From contig CALAJQ010000022.1 in NCBI GenBank assembly GCA_937922785.1, positions 50,847 to 114,846 of the forward strand: DNA of 64,000 nt, read 5' to 3'. This document shows, piece after piece, positions 18,788 to 27,498 of this stretch. Position 1 is the stretch's first letter. Each line of letters starts with the position of its first letter. A program made the position numbers and the translations under genes. The notes under the pieces were generated by a model. It worked only from the letters and a program-made list of their open reading frames with translations. It did not search any database and was not told the origin of the DNA. This DNA is from an uncultured Acidimicrobiales bacterium. GTDB lineage: Bacteria; Actinomycetota; Acidimicrobiia; Acidimicrobiales; SZUA-35.

Positions 18788-19636
18788 TTAAATGGCCCGT
18801 GATACCGCGACCTGAGCGGTCATGATGGAGCCGGAAGCCTTCCCAGCGATCTCATGTTCGTTAGATGATGGCGCCGCCAAAATGTAGAGGGTCTTGCCAT
18901 CGGCTCCACCCAGCGCACAAGCAAAGGCTCCGGTTCCAACAGCGATCTCATCGGTGACTTCGCCACCTTCAACTACCCGCATGACCCGGCTGCCAAGTGC
19001 ATCGGCAAACCAGATGCCACCCTCGGCGTCGATATCGCAGCCATCGGGTGCAGTACCGGGCATGGCCGCCCAGACTCGACTGTTGCTCAAAGTGCCATCA
19101 GCGGAGACGTCAAAAGCCTTGAAATCAGATCCGAACGATTCGGCTACAACCAGAGTTTTTCCGTTGTCGGTGAAGACCATCCCATTTGGGAAGCCAAGCT
19201 CGGTGGCAGCAACAGAAGGGGTCCCGTCTGGGTCAATCATGGCAAGGTCTGCGGGCGTGAAGCCTTCGAGGCCCTCATTCATTAGGTCAAACCCGAAGTT
19301 GCCTACATATGCTCTGCCTTTCGGGTCCACGATCATGTCGTTGCAGTGAAACGTGGCGATGCTCGACAGGTCGGCGTGCTCGGTCAGGTTCTGGCCGTCG
19401 TAGCGCATCACCTTCCGGTCAAGCATGGACACCAGAAGTAGATCGCCGTTGGGCATCCATCCCAAGCCACTGGGCTGCCCGTCCATTGAAAGCATCACTT
19501 CACGATTACCAGCGTCGTCGATCCTGCTTACGGTGCCCTGGTAGAAGTCAGAGAACCAAAGGTGACCGTCGTGCCAACGCGGTCCTTCCGCGAAATCGAT
19601 GCCCTCAAGGATGACTTCTAGCTCAGCTCCACTCAT
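18788..19636 (-). CDS. SMP-30/gluconolactonase/LRE-family protein
   Basis: FAEGPRWHDGHLWFSDFYQGTVSRID...PNGMVFTDNGKTLVVAES...APDGCDIDAEGGIWFADALGSRVMRV. Confidence 0.93.
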   Translation of the reverse strand: MSGAELEVILEGIDFAEGPRWHDGHLWFSDFYQGTVSRIDDAGNREVMLSMDGQPSGLGWMPNGDLLLVSMLDRKVMRYDGQNLTEHADLSSIATFHCNDMIVDPKGRAYVGNFGFDLMNEGLEGFTPADLAMIDPDGTPSVAATELGFPNGMVFTDNGKTLVVAESFGSDFKAFDVSADGTLSNSRVWAAMPGTAPDGCDIDAEGGIWFADALGSRVMRVVEGGEVTDEIAVGTGAFACALGGADGKTLYILAAPSSNEHEIAGKASGSIMTAQVAVSRAI

Positions 19637-19757
19637 GGAGCGAAGCTAGTCGACCGCCCTGGCAGAGCCAAATGTCAGAAGCAGGCGACTTTCGGACCCG
19701 AACTGTGATCTGCAGATATTCGATGTGCCTTCGTTACATGGATGCGACACTGGGAAC

Positions 19758-20447
19758 GTGACCAGTAAACATGTGATGCGGTGGGAACTTGATGGTGTGA
19801 CCGGGCCGGTGGTCGTGATCGACGTCCTGAGAGCCTTCACCACTGCCGCCTATGCGTTCGGCTCCGGGGCCGAAGCAATCTACCTAGTTGCCTCAGTTGA
19901 GGAAGCGTTGGCCTTCAAGAGCCGGAATTCAGGCTCACTAGCTATGGGCGAAGACCGAGGTAGACGCCCCGACGGGTTCGACTTCGCCAACTCCCCTGTC
20001 GCTGTTAGCCGTGCGGATCTAGGCGGACGAACCCTCATACAGCGCACCTCCGCCGGCACCCAGGGGGTCGTCGCTGCAACCCATGCCGACCGCCTGTGGG
20101 CGGCAAGCCTGGTCTGCGCTTCGGCCACCGCCGCTGCGGTCTCAGAGGCTGACATTGGCGTTCCGTCATATGTCATCACCGGCAATTTCGATGGCCGCGA
20201 TGATGTCAACGGCGAGGACGACATCCTTACTGCGGACCTAATCGAACGGGTGCGTCTTGGAATGGACAAGCGAGCTGCCGAGACCGCGGTTGCATTAGTT
20301 GAAACTGCCGAAGCGAGTAAGACGCTCGCCCTCGGCCCCGAGCACGTGGATCCTCTCGACATTGAGTTCGCCGCCAGGGTAGATGAGTTCGACTTCGCGA
20401 TGGAAGTAATCCGAGACGACCGCGGGCTTCGGCTTGAGCGCCGATAG
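19758..20447 (+). CDS. 2-phosphosulfolactate phosphatase (ComB)-family protein (start uncertain, 19725 or 19758)
   Basis: VVVIDVLRAFTTAAYAFGSGAEAIYLVASVEEALAFK...MGEDRGRRPDGFDFANSPV...GRTLIQRTSAGTQGV. Confidence 0.85.
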   Translation: MTSKHVMRWELDGVTGPVVVIDVLRAFTTAAYAFGSGAEAIYLVASVEEALAFKSRNSGSLAMGEDRGRRPDGFDFANSPVAVSRADLGGRTLIQRTSAGTQGVVAATHADRLWAASLVCASATAAAVSEADIGVPSYVITGNFDGRDDVNGEDDILTADLIERVRLGMDKRAAETAVALVETAEASKTLALGPEHVDPLDIEFAARVDEFDFAMEVIRDDRGLRLERR

Positions 20448-20462
20448 CTAGGTCAAAACTGC

Positions 20463-20506
20463 GAACTGCCAGCCGATCCGCAGACCAGCTGGCAGTTCTA
20501 TTTGCT
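20463..20506. terminator. Bidirectional hairpin terminator between convergent comB-like and potD-like genes
   Basis: GAACTGCCAGC (20463-20473) / GCTGGCAGTTC (20488-20498): perfect 11-bp stem, then TATTTG. Confidence 0.75.
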
Positions 20507-20538
20507 CTACTACTAACTACTACTGACTATCTAGCTAC

Positions 20539-21690
20539 TTACCCCTTGGCTTCGATAAAGGCGTCGCTGTAGTTGATCTCGAAGTCTCCGGTGTCTCGAA
20601 TCAACTCCAGGATCGAGGTGTCTGGTGGGTAGACGATTGGGTCATCCAGAACCTCTTGGTCAATGAACTCTGTTGACGCAGAATTGGGGCTGGCGTAGTA
20701 GTTCCAGTTCGTTAGCTGGGCACCTCGCTCGGCATCAAGCAAGAAGTTGATGAACGTGTGAGCGGTACAAGGGTGCGGCGCATCCTTCGGAATGGCCATG
20801 TTGTCAACCCAGCGGCTGCCGCCCTCTTCAGGGACGAAGTAGGCGTAACGGTCTGGGTCTTCGGCTTCCCCGAACTGCACAATGAAGTTGCCGCTGTAAC
20901 CGTGGGTGACTGCGGCTTCACCGGTTACAAGAAGCTCGTCGTACTGGTCTGAGTCAAACGCTTTCACTCGATCTCGAGCACCGGCAACAATTGCCTTCGC
21001 TTCGGCCAACTCTTCATCGCTTGTGGTGTTGGATGAGTAACCCAGGTACTTAAGGGCGGCAGCCATTACTTCACGAGGATCGTTAAGCAGTGTGGCGTAG
21101 GCACCCTCCAGGTTGTACTCAGCGGCAACGGCCGGATCGAAGATCAAGCCCCAAGTCTCTGGCACGTCTGGGCCTGTGATTGAAAGGTCAACACCAAGGC
21201 CAGTGGTGCCCCACTGGTAGGGCACGGTGTACTTGGCTTCAGGGTCAAACGGAAGGTCCTTCGCAAACTCCGGAAGCAGATTCCCCAAGTTAGGAATTGC
21301 GTCCTTGTTGAGCTCTTGGATATCGCCCGACTCAATCATGATCGAAACCATGTAGTCAGAAGGCACGATGAAGTCGAAGCCGGAACCACCAGCGGAAATG
21401 ATTGGCTGCATCGCTTCGTTTGAGTCGTAGTTGGACTCGGTGATCTCAACGCCAAACTCCGCAGCAAACGCTTCCTTGAGCTCGGGGTCCATGTATTCGG
21501 ACCAGTTAAAGATTGCGAGATCACCGTCGGTTTCACCCGCTGCACATTCCGACATTGCCGATTCGCCGCCAGATTCGCCACCGGATTCGCCACCACCTGC
21601 ATCGTCTGTGCTGTCGCCACCGCAGGCGGCGGCAACCATTGCCAGCGCTGCGAGTACGGCAAGCAGCCGCATCAAACTATTCGTTTTCAC
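20539..21690 (-). CDS. potD: Spermidine/putrescine ABC transporter substrate-binding lipoprotein
   Basis: Lipobox LAMVAAACGG; NWSEYMDPELKEAFAAEFGVEITESNYDSNEAM. Confidence 0.92.
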   Translation of the reverse strand: MKTNSLMRLLAVLAALAMVAAACGGDSTDDAGGGESGGESGGESAMSECAAGETDGDLAIFNWSEYMDPELKEAFAAEFGVEITESNYDSNEAMQPIISAGGSGFDFIVPSDYMVSIMIESGDIQELNKDAIPNLGNLLPEFAKDLPFDPEAKYTVPYQWGTTGLGVDLSITGPDVPETWGLIFDPAVAAEYNLEGAYATLLNDPREVMAAALKYLGYSSNTTSDEELAEAKAIVAGARDRVKAFDSDQYDELLVTGEAAVTHGYSGNFIVQFGEAEDPDRYAYFVPEEGGSRWVDNMAIPKDAPHPCTAHTFINFLLDAERGAQLTNWNYYASPNSASTEFIDQEVLDDPIVYPPDTSILELIRDTGDFEINYSDAFIEAKG

Positions 21691-21742
21691 AATTTTCTCC
21701 CATTGGTTTTGTTACTTCTTGGCAAACGTTGATTTGCCCTTT

Positions 21743-22579
21743 TCACGCTGTAGTCCCCCCACGAGCCCGTTGGGCTAGCAGTGACAACAGTACGAGAAGG
21801 ATTGATGCCGCGAGCATCACAACCGAAACTGCGTTGATCAGCGGCGAGACGCCACGGCGAATTAGACCGAACACATAGACCGGCAAAGTGGTCGATCCTG
21901 GTCCGGCTACGAACTGGGTGATGACCACGTCGTCCAAAGAAATGGTCAATGCCAGCAGCGCGCCGCCGACTACGCCCGGCGTGATTAAGGGCAGGGTGAC
22001 GTATCGGAAAGCCTTCCACCTGCTGGCATACAAATCGCGGGCCGCCTCTTCAAGTGTTTCGTTCATTCCTGCAAGCCGGGCCCGAACAACAATTGAAACG
22101 AAGCTGATGCTGAAGGCGATGTGGCTAAGCGTGACGGTGGCCAAGCCCTTCGCAAACCGGATTCCAAACACTGCGTCAAGAAAGTTGAACAGCTGAGTGA
22201 AGAACAGCAGCATCATCACAGCCATGGTGACGTCGGGGATGATCACCGGCAGATACAACAAGGCGTCAAAGAAACGGTTCCCCCGGAACCGATAGCGCTC
22301 GAGGGCCAACGCCGCTGTTGTTCCAAGAATCACCGAGATCAGGGTTGAGAAAAGCGCCACCTTCAGCGAGACCGAAAGTGCGTTCTGCACTTCTTGGTTT
22401 TCGCCAAAAGCGCGATACCAATCCAGAGTGAACCCACCCCAGCGGCCGACGAGGTTGTCATTACTGAACGAGTACATGACCAACAGAGCGATTGGTGCGT
22501 AGAAGAACACATACACCAACACGGCATTCACACTGAGTGCCCACTTAGCACCGCCCCGAAGTTGCTTGGTGGTGCTCAC
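21743..22579 (-). CDS. potC: Spermidine/putrescine-type ABC permease
   Basis: LVMYSFSNDNLVGRWGGFTLDWYRA; EEAARDLYASRWKAFRYVTLPLITPGVVGGALLAL EAA loop. Confidence 0.92.
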   Translation of the reverse strand: MSTTKQLRGGAKWALSVNAVLVYVFFYAPIALLVMYSFSNDNLVGRWGGFTLDWYRAFGENQEVQNALSVSLKVALFSTLISVILGTTAALALERYRFRGNRFFDALLYLPVIIPDVTMAVMMLLFFTQLFNFLDAVFGIRFAKGLATVTLSHIAFSISFVSIVVRARLAGMNETLEEAARDLYASRWKAFRYVTLPLITPGVVGGALLALTISLDDVVITQFVAGPGSTTLPVYVFGLIRRGVSPLINAVSVVMLAASILLVLLSLLAQRARGGTTA

Positions 22580-23475
22580 AGCGTCTTACCTCCCGAGCGG
22601 AAGTACATAAGCGTCGCCCCCAACATGACCACCATCAGCACGGTCGAAACCGAAGCACCAACTGGCCAGTTCCGGGCGGTCAAGAACTGAGTCACTATGT
22701 AGCTACCTAGCAAGGTCGTCTTGGCCCCACCCAGAATCTGCGGGGTCACGTAGGCCCCAAGGCTTGGAATAAACACCAGAATCGAACCGGCAATTACACC
22801 CGGCCTAGACAGCGGGAGTGTGATGTTGCGGAACGTCTGAACTCCAGTTGCACCAAGATCTCTGCTGGCCTCAATAAGGCTCCAGTCCATGCGTTCAAGC
22901 GCTGCGTACATAGGCAAGATCATGAACGGCAAGAACCCATAAACGAGGCCAAGCACAACTGCGGTTGGCGTGAACAGAATGCTTGACTCTTCCCATCCGA
23001 CACCTTCAGTAAGCCTGGTGATCGGGCCGTTGTTTCCCAGCAGAACACGCCAGGCGTAGTTGCGAACTAGAAAGTTCGACCAGAAGGGAATCATCACGAA
23101 AACCAACATGATGTTGCGTACCATCGGGCTTCGAGTCGAGAGGTAATAGGAGAACGGGTAGGCAATCACCAGACAAATGAAGGTGGTAATGAGCGCCAAA
23201 AGAAGCGAGCGAAACAGGATGTCGCGAACGATTGGTTCGCCTAGCTTCTGGTACGAGTCGAGGTTCCAGCCCGACAACGCAGTTCCACCCGAGCGAGTTC
23301 GTGTGGCGAAGGAATAGACCACAACGATGATTAGCGGCAGCGCAAAGAACAGAACCAAGTAGACATAGGCCGGCAGCGCCATAAGCAGGCCGCTGCGGCG
23401 TTTGTTGCGCTCGTTTGAGCGTTCGAACTCCGGCGTTGCAACCAAGCTTTGTTCGTCAGGGGCGACGGCGGTCAT
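22576..23475 (-). CDS. potB: Spermidine/putrescine-type ABC permease
   Basis: EASRDLGATGVQTFRNITLPLSRPGVIAGSILVFIPSLGAYVTPQILGG. Confidence 0.92.
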   Translation of the reverse strand: MTAVAPDEQSLVATPEFERSNERNKRRSGLLMALPAYVYLVLFFALPLIIVVVYSFATRTRSGGTALSGWNLDSYQKLGEPIVRDILFRSLLLALITTFICLVIAYPFSYYLSTRSPMVRNIMLVFVMIPFWSNFLVRNYAWRVLLGNNGPITRLTEGVGWEESSILFTPTAVVLGLVYGFLPFMILPMYAALERMDWSLIEASRDLGATGVQTFRNITLPLSRPGVIAGSILVFIPSLGAYVTPQILGGAKTTLLGSYIVTQFLTARNWPVGASVSTVLMVVMLGATLMYFRSGGKTL

Positions 23476-24566
23476 CCTCGGTATCCCTCGTCTGGAACGA
23501 TCCAGTCAGACAGGCGATCCCACCAGATTGCAATTTCTGCCCCGGCTTCATACCGCGAGACTCCCGCAACTGCAGGCACCCGAACTTCTAGCGGCATCCA
23601 GTCAACGTTGACCGTGTAAACCACCGAGTGTCCGAGATAGACAACCGAGCTAATAACGCCACTGAGACTGGTCGACTGAGACTCCGAAGGCACAGCTTCG
23701 CGGTCACCAATCATGATGGATTCGGGGCGCAGGCTCATGGCCACTTTGGTGCCTGGCGGGTGCGGGTTAGGTGCCCGCACCTTCGTTCCGTTTGCCAAGA
23801 CAATCATCTCGTCGTCAGCGACGGTGGCATCGATCAGATTCGTTTGGCCGATGAAGTCAGCCACGAACCGGTTTACCGGCTGCGAGTAGAGCTGTTCTGG
23901 ATTACCTACCTGAAGTAGTTGACCGTCGTGCATCACAGCGATGCGGTCGCTCATGGTTAGAGCTTCCTCCTGGTCGTGAGTTACAAACACAAAGCTGACT
24001 CCCAACTCTCGCTGGAGACTCTTCAACTCGGTCTGCATGTCTTGGCGCAGCTTGAGGTCCAACGCTCCAAGCGGCTCGTCCAACAACAGCACCTTGGGTT
24101 TGTTAACTAGAGCCCGGGCCAACGCAACACGCTGTTGCTGACCACCCGAAAGTTGATTGGGGCGACGCTTCTCCATGCCGCCAAGGCGAACCAAGTCGAT
24201 CATCTCGTTGGCCTGGGCACTGGCCGTCTTCTTGTCAACGCCTTTCATCCGAAGGCCAAAGCTGACATTGTCCAAAATGTTCATGTGCGGGAACAGGGCA
24301 TAGTTCTGGAACACGGTGTTAACCGGCCGCTTGTTAGGAGGCAGCGTTCCAACCTCTTCTCCAAAGATCTGAAGGCTTCCCTCGGTTGGGAACTCGAGGC
24401 CAGCGATCATGCGCAGTGTCGTGGTCTTTCCACAGCCCGATGGACCCAACATCGCAAAGAACTCGCCGTCGGCGATTTCCAGATTCACGTTGTCAACAGC
24501 AACGACGTCGCCAAAGCGTTTAGTCACTCCGTTGATCGATACTGCTGAAGTCGATTGCTCGGTCAT
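23472..24566 (-). CDS. potA: Spermidine/putrescine-type ABC transporter ATPase
   Basis: GPSGCGKTTTLRMIAGLE, LSGGQQQRVALARALV, LLDEPLGALD, TOBE-like C-terminus. Confidence 0.95.
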   Translation of the reverse strand: MTEQSTSAVSINGVTKRFGDVVAVDNVNLEIADGEFFAMLGPSGCGKTTTLRMIAGLEFPTEGSLQIFGEEVGTLPPNKRPVNTVFQNYALFPHMNILDNVSFGLRMKGVDKKTASAQANEMIDLVRLGGMEKRRPNQLSGGQQQRVALARALVNKPKVLLLDEPLGALDLKLRQDMQTELKSLQRELGVSFVFVTHDQEEALTMSDRIAVMHDGQLLQVGNPEQLYSQPVNRFVADFIGQTNLIDATVADDEMIVLANGTKVRAPNPHPPGTKVAMSLRPESIMIGDREAVPSESQSTSLSGVISSVVYLGHSVVYTVNVDWMPLEVRVPAVAGVSRYEAGAEIAIWWDRLSDWIVPDEGYRG

Positions 24567-24594
24567 TTGTTCCCCATTGCTTACTTACTCTCGC

Positions 24595-25569
24595 TTACTC
24601 TCGACCGTAAGGTTGTTTGACGGCTCCGGCCTTGACTGCTTGAACGCAGATGAAATCGTGAGCGATTGTGGCTGCGGCCAACGCTGTGATCTCACTAACG
24701 TCATATGAAGGTGCGACCTCCACAACGTCCATTCCCACGATGTCGAACTCGCCGAGGCCACGAATTGCCTCAAGCGCTTGGGCGGTGGTGAGCCCTCCCG
24801 AAACCGGTGTTCCGGTTCCTGGGGCAAACGCCGGATCAATGCAGTCGATGTCGAACGTCAGATACGCCTTGTTGGTGCCCACTACTTCGCGGACTACGTC
24901 CAAGACTGCCGGGATGCCTTCACGGTGAACCCACGGGGCGCCCAGAATAGTGAAGCCATGGGTATCACTGTTGTGGGTACGGATGCCGATTTGAACCGAC
25001 GTTGCGGGGTCGATCAAACCTTCCCGCAGTGCCCGCAGAAACATCGAGCCGTGGTCAATGCGGTCTTCGTCGTCATCCCAAGTGTCACAGTGGGCGTCAA
25101 AGTGAATTAGCGAAAGCTTGCCAAACTTCTTGAAGTGAGCCTTTAGCAACGGGTAGGTGATGTAGTGGTCGCCACCAAGGGACATCATCATCGTGTTGCT
25201 GGCGATGATCTCATCGGCATGGGCTTCGATGCGCGCCGGCATCTCATCTACTCGGCCAAAGTCCAGGTAGCAGTCGCCGTAGTCAGCCACCCGCAAAGTG
25301 TCGAACGGATCGAAACCAAACGGGTAGGCATCCAGTTCAGCCAAGCCGGTTGACGCTGCTCGAATTCCTCTCGGTCCGAAGCGCGCGCCTGGCCGGTTCG
25401 AAGTGGCCATGTCGAACGGAATGCCCGTTACCACGATGTCCGCCTCGTCCAAGTTGCGGGTGTAGTTGCGACGCAGGAAGGAGTTAGCGCCGCCCCACGT
25501 CATCTCGCGATCGCGTCCAGCAAGCTGTGTGCTTCGAAACGCCTGATCGCCATCTAGGTTCTCGCCCAT
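24595..25569 (-). CDS. speB: Agmatinase/ureohydrolase
   Basis: LGGDHYITYP, HFDAHCDTWDD, DIDCIDPAFAPGTGTPVSGG Mn-binding motifs. Confidence 0.9.
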   Translation of the reverse strand: MGENLDGDQAFRSTQLAGRDREMTWGGANSFLRRNYTRNLDEADIVVTGIPFDMATSNRPGARFGPRGIRAASTGLAELDAYPFGFDPFDTLRVADYGDCYLDFGRVDEMPARIEAHADEIIASNTMMMSLGGDHYITYPLLKAHFKKFGKLSLIHFDAHCDTWDDDEDRIDHGSMFLRALREGLIDPATSVQIGIRTHNSDTHGFTILGAPWVHREGIPAVLDVVREVVGTNKAYLTFDIDCIDPAFAPGTGTPVSGGLTTAQALEAIRGLGEFDIVGMDVVEVAPSYDVSEITALAAATIAHDFICVQAVKAGAVKQPYGRE

Positions 25570-26022
25570 TTAGCCCACTCCCCAGTCATAGGTTTGTTTG
25601 GTGATGCCGAGGTAGGGCATTGCTTCTGCGCCATTCACCCCGTCGATCGCTCTAATCGCATTACTGACTTCAATAAACGCGTCGCTGTCTTGGCACACAA
25701 CTTCCACGATTAGATCAAACCGTCCTGCGGTCATGACCACGTACACAGCGTCCTTCATGGAGCCAAGCTCTATGGCGACTTTGCGGGTGTCACCATCAAC
25801 GGTGACTCCGAGAAGCGCCTGGTAGCCAAGCCCTAGCTTTACTGGATCAGTCACTGCGACTACGTCGATCACACCCTCGTCGAGAAGGCGCATGACCCGT
25901 TGACGACACGCCGCATCGGACAAGCCCACAACCCTACTGAGCTGGGAGTATGAGGTTCGGCCGTCTGCCTGGAGCACCCGGATCAGTTCACGATCGGTGT
26001 CATCAATTCCTGTAATGCTCAT
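25570..26022 (-). CDS. Lrp/AsnC-family regulator
   Basis: MSITGIDDTDRELIRVLQADGRTSYSQLSRVVGLSDAACRQRVMRLLDEGVI HTH plus ligand-binding half; start placed at internal Met. Confidence 0.93.
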   Translation of the reverse strand: MSITGIDDTDRELIRVLQADGRTSYSQLSRVVGLSDAACRQRVMRLLDEGVIDVVAVTDPVKLGLGYQALLGVTVDGDTRKVAIELGSMKDAVYVVMTAGRFDLIVEVVCQDSDAFIEVSNAIRAIDGVNGAEAMPYLGITKQTYDWGVG

Positions 26023-26038
26023 GCTGCACCCGGCGTGG

Positions 26039-27376
26039 TCATGCGGCTGCGGTTGCTTCGGCCATTGCTTCGCCCAGTACCGCAAGAGCCTCATCGATTT
26101 GGGAGTCGGTGATGGTTAGCGGAGGAAGGAAGCGGACGCAGTTGCTGTAAAGCCCGGCACGAATTGTGATGAGTCCACGAGCCAACGTCGCCTTAGTCAC
26201 AGCAAGGGTGAGATCCGGATTGGGGGTCAGATGTTCATCGGTTACCAGCTCCATCGCCAGCATCGGCCCAAGGCCTCTAACGTCTGCGATTTCGCTGTGG
26301 CGAGACTGAAGCTCTATTAGGCCCGCCCGTAGACGTTCCCCGATGGCGGTGGCTCGCTCAAGAAACTCCGGCGTATTGATCATCTGAATTGTTTCCAGCG
26401 CGGCGACACAAGCAATTGGGTTTCCACTGTAAGTGCCGCCCATACCTCCGGGGTGCGGAGCGTCAAGTAACTCGGCTCGGCCGGTTACCGCGGAAATGGG
26501 CATGCCCGAACCAAGCGACTTGGCCATGGTTATGAGATCTGGAACCACGCCGCTGTGTTCGATCGAGAACAACTTGCCGGTGCGGCCAATGCCAGACTGG
26601 ATTTCATCGGCGATCATGATTATCCCGTGATCGTCACAGATGGAACGGATCGCTTCCAAGTAAGGCTTCGGTGCAGCAATGAAGCCACCCTCGCCTTGGA
26701 CGGGTTCGATCACAATTGCGGCAAGCGCCGATGGGTCAACCTGGCTAACCAAAGCGTCGTGCAGCCGATCGATCATCCAGCCCAAGTACTGCTCGGGATC
26801 GGTGCGAGGTGGCCGACGCAAAACGTTAGGGAACGGGATGCGGTAGATCTCTGACGCAAACGGACCGAATCCCTTTTTGAACAAGCCGTACTTGCTTGTC
26901 ATCGACATCGTCATGTTGGTGCGGCCGTGATAGCCGCCTTCGAACACAAGCACGCCCGCTCGGCCGGTTGCGACACGCGCGATCTTCACCGCCGACTCAA
27001 CAGCTTCAGCTCCGGAGTTCATCAGCAAAGTCTTCTTGGCAAAGTCGCCAGGAGCGGCCTCGTTCAGGGCTTCGGACAGACTGACCATGGAGTCATGGGT
27101 GGCAACGATTCCGCAAATGTGCAGTAGGTCATCGGCTTGAGACTTGATGGCTTCCACAACTTCGGGCGGGCAGTGCCCGGCGGCCAAAACTCCGATGCCG
27201 CCAGCGAAATCGAGCAGTCGGTTTCCGTCTACATCGGTCACCACAGCACCCTCGGCTGAAGCGACTCCAAGCTCGGTTAGAAACGCTGCGCCTTGGGACA
27301 TCGCTGCCCGTCGTCGTTCGACGATCTCGACGCTTTTAGGTCCGGGGATTGCTGTCTCTAGATGTATTGAAGGCAC
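26039..27376 (-). CDS. gabT: Class III aminotransferase (4-aminobutyrate aminotransferase-like)
   Basis: NSGAEAVESAVKIARVATGRAGVLVFEGGYHGRT; IADEIQSGIGRTGKLFSIEHSGVVPDLITMAKSLGSGMPISAV. Confidence 0.92.
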   Translation of the reverse strand: MPSIHLETAIPGPKSVEIVERRRAAMSQGAAFLTELGVASAEGAVVTDVDGNRLLDFAGGIGVLAAGHCPPEVVEAIKSQADDLLHICGIVATHDSMVSLSEALNEAAPGDFAKKTLLMNSGAEAVESAVKIARVATGRAGVLVFEGGYHGRTNMTMSMTSKYGLFKKGFGPFASEIYRIPFPNVLRRPPRTDPEQYLGWMIDRLHDALVSQVDPSALAAIVIEPVQGEGGFIAAPKPYLEAIRSICDDHGIIMIADEIQSGIGRTGKLFSIEHSGVVPDLITMAKSLGSGMPISAVTGRAELLDAPHPGGMGGTYSGNPIACVAALETIQMINTPEFLERATAIGERLRAGLIELQSRHSEIADVRGLGPMLAMELVTDEHLTPNPDLTLAVTKATLARGLITIRAGLYSNCVRFLPPLTITDSQIDEALAVLGEAMAEATAAA

Positions 27377-27498
27377 GGGGTCAGACAGTAGTGATTCCGA
27401 AGCGGGGGCGCCAATAGTCGACCAAATCCATTCCTAGAACTATGAATTGTTCGGTATTTCTTTCCTGATCGGGTGCTGTTGGATTACTTTACGAACTG

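Noticed and set aside
20507-20538. CTACTACTAACTACTACTGACTATCTAGCTA low-complexity stretch after potD-like gene
   Set aside because: Short simple-sequence run with no clear hairpin of its own; the adjacent 11-bp stem explains termination.
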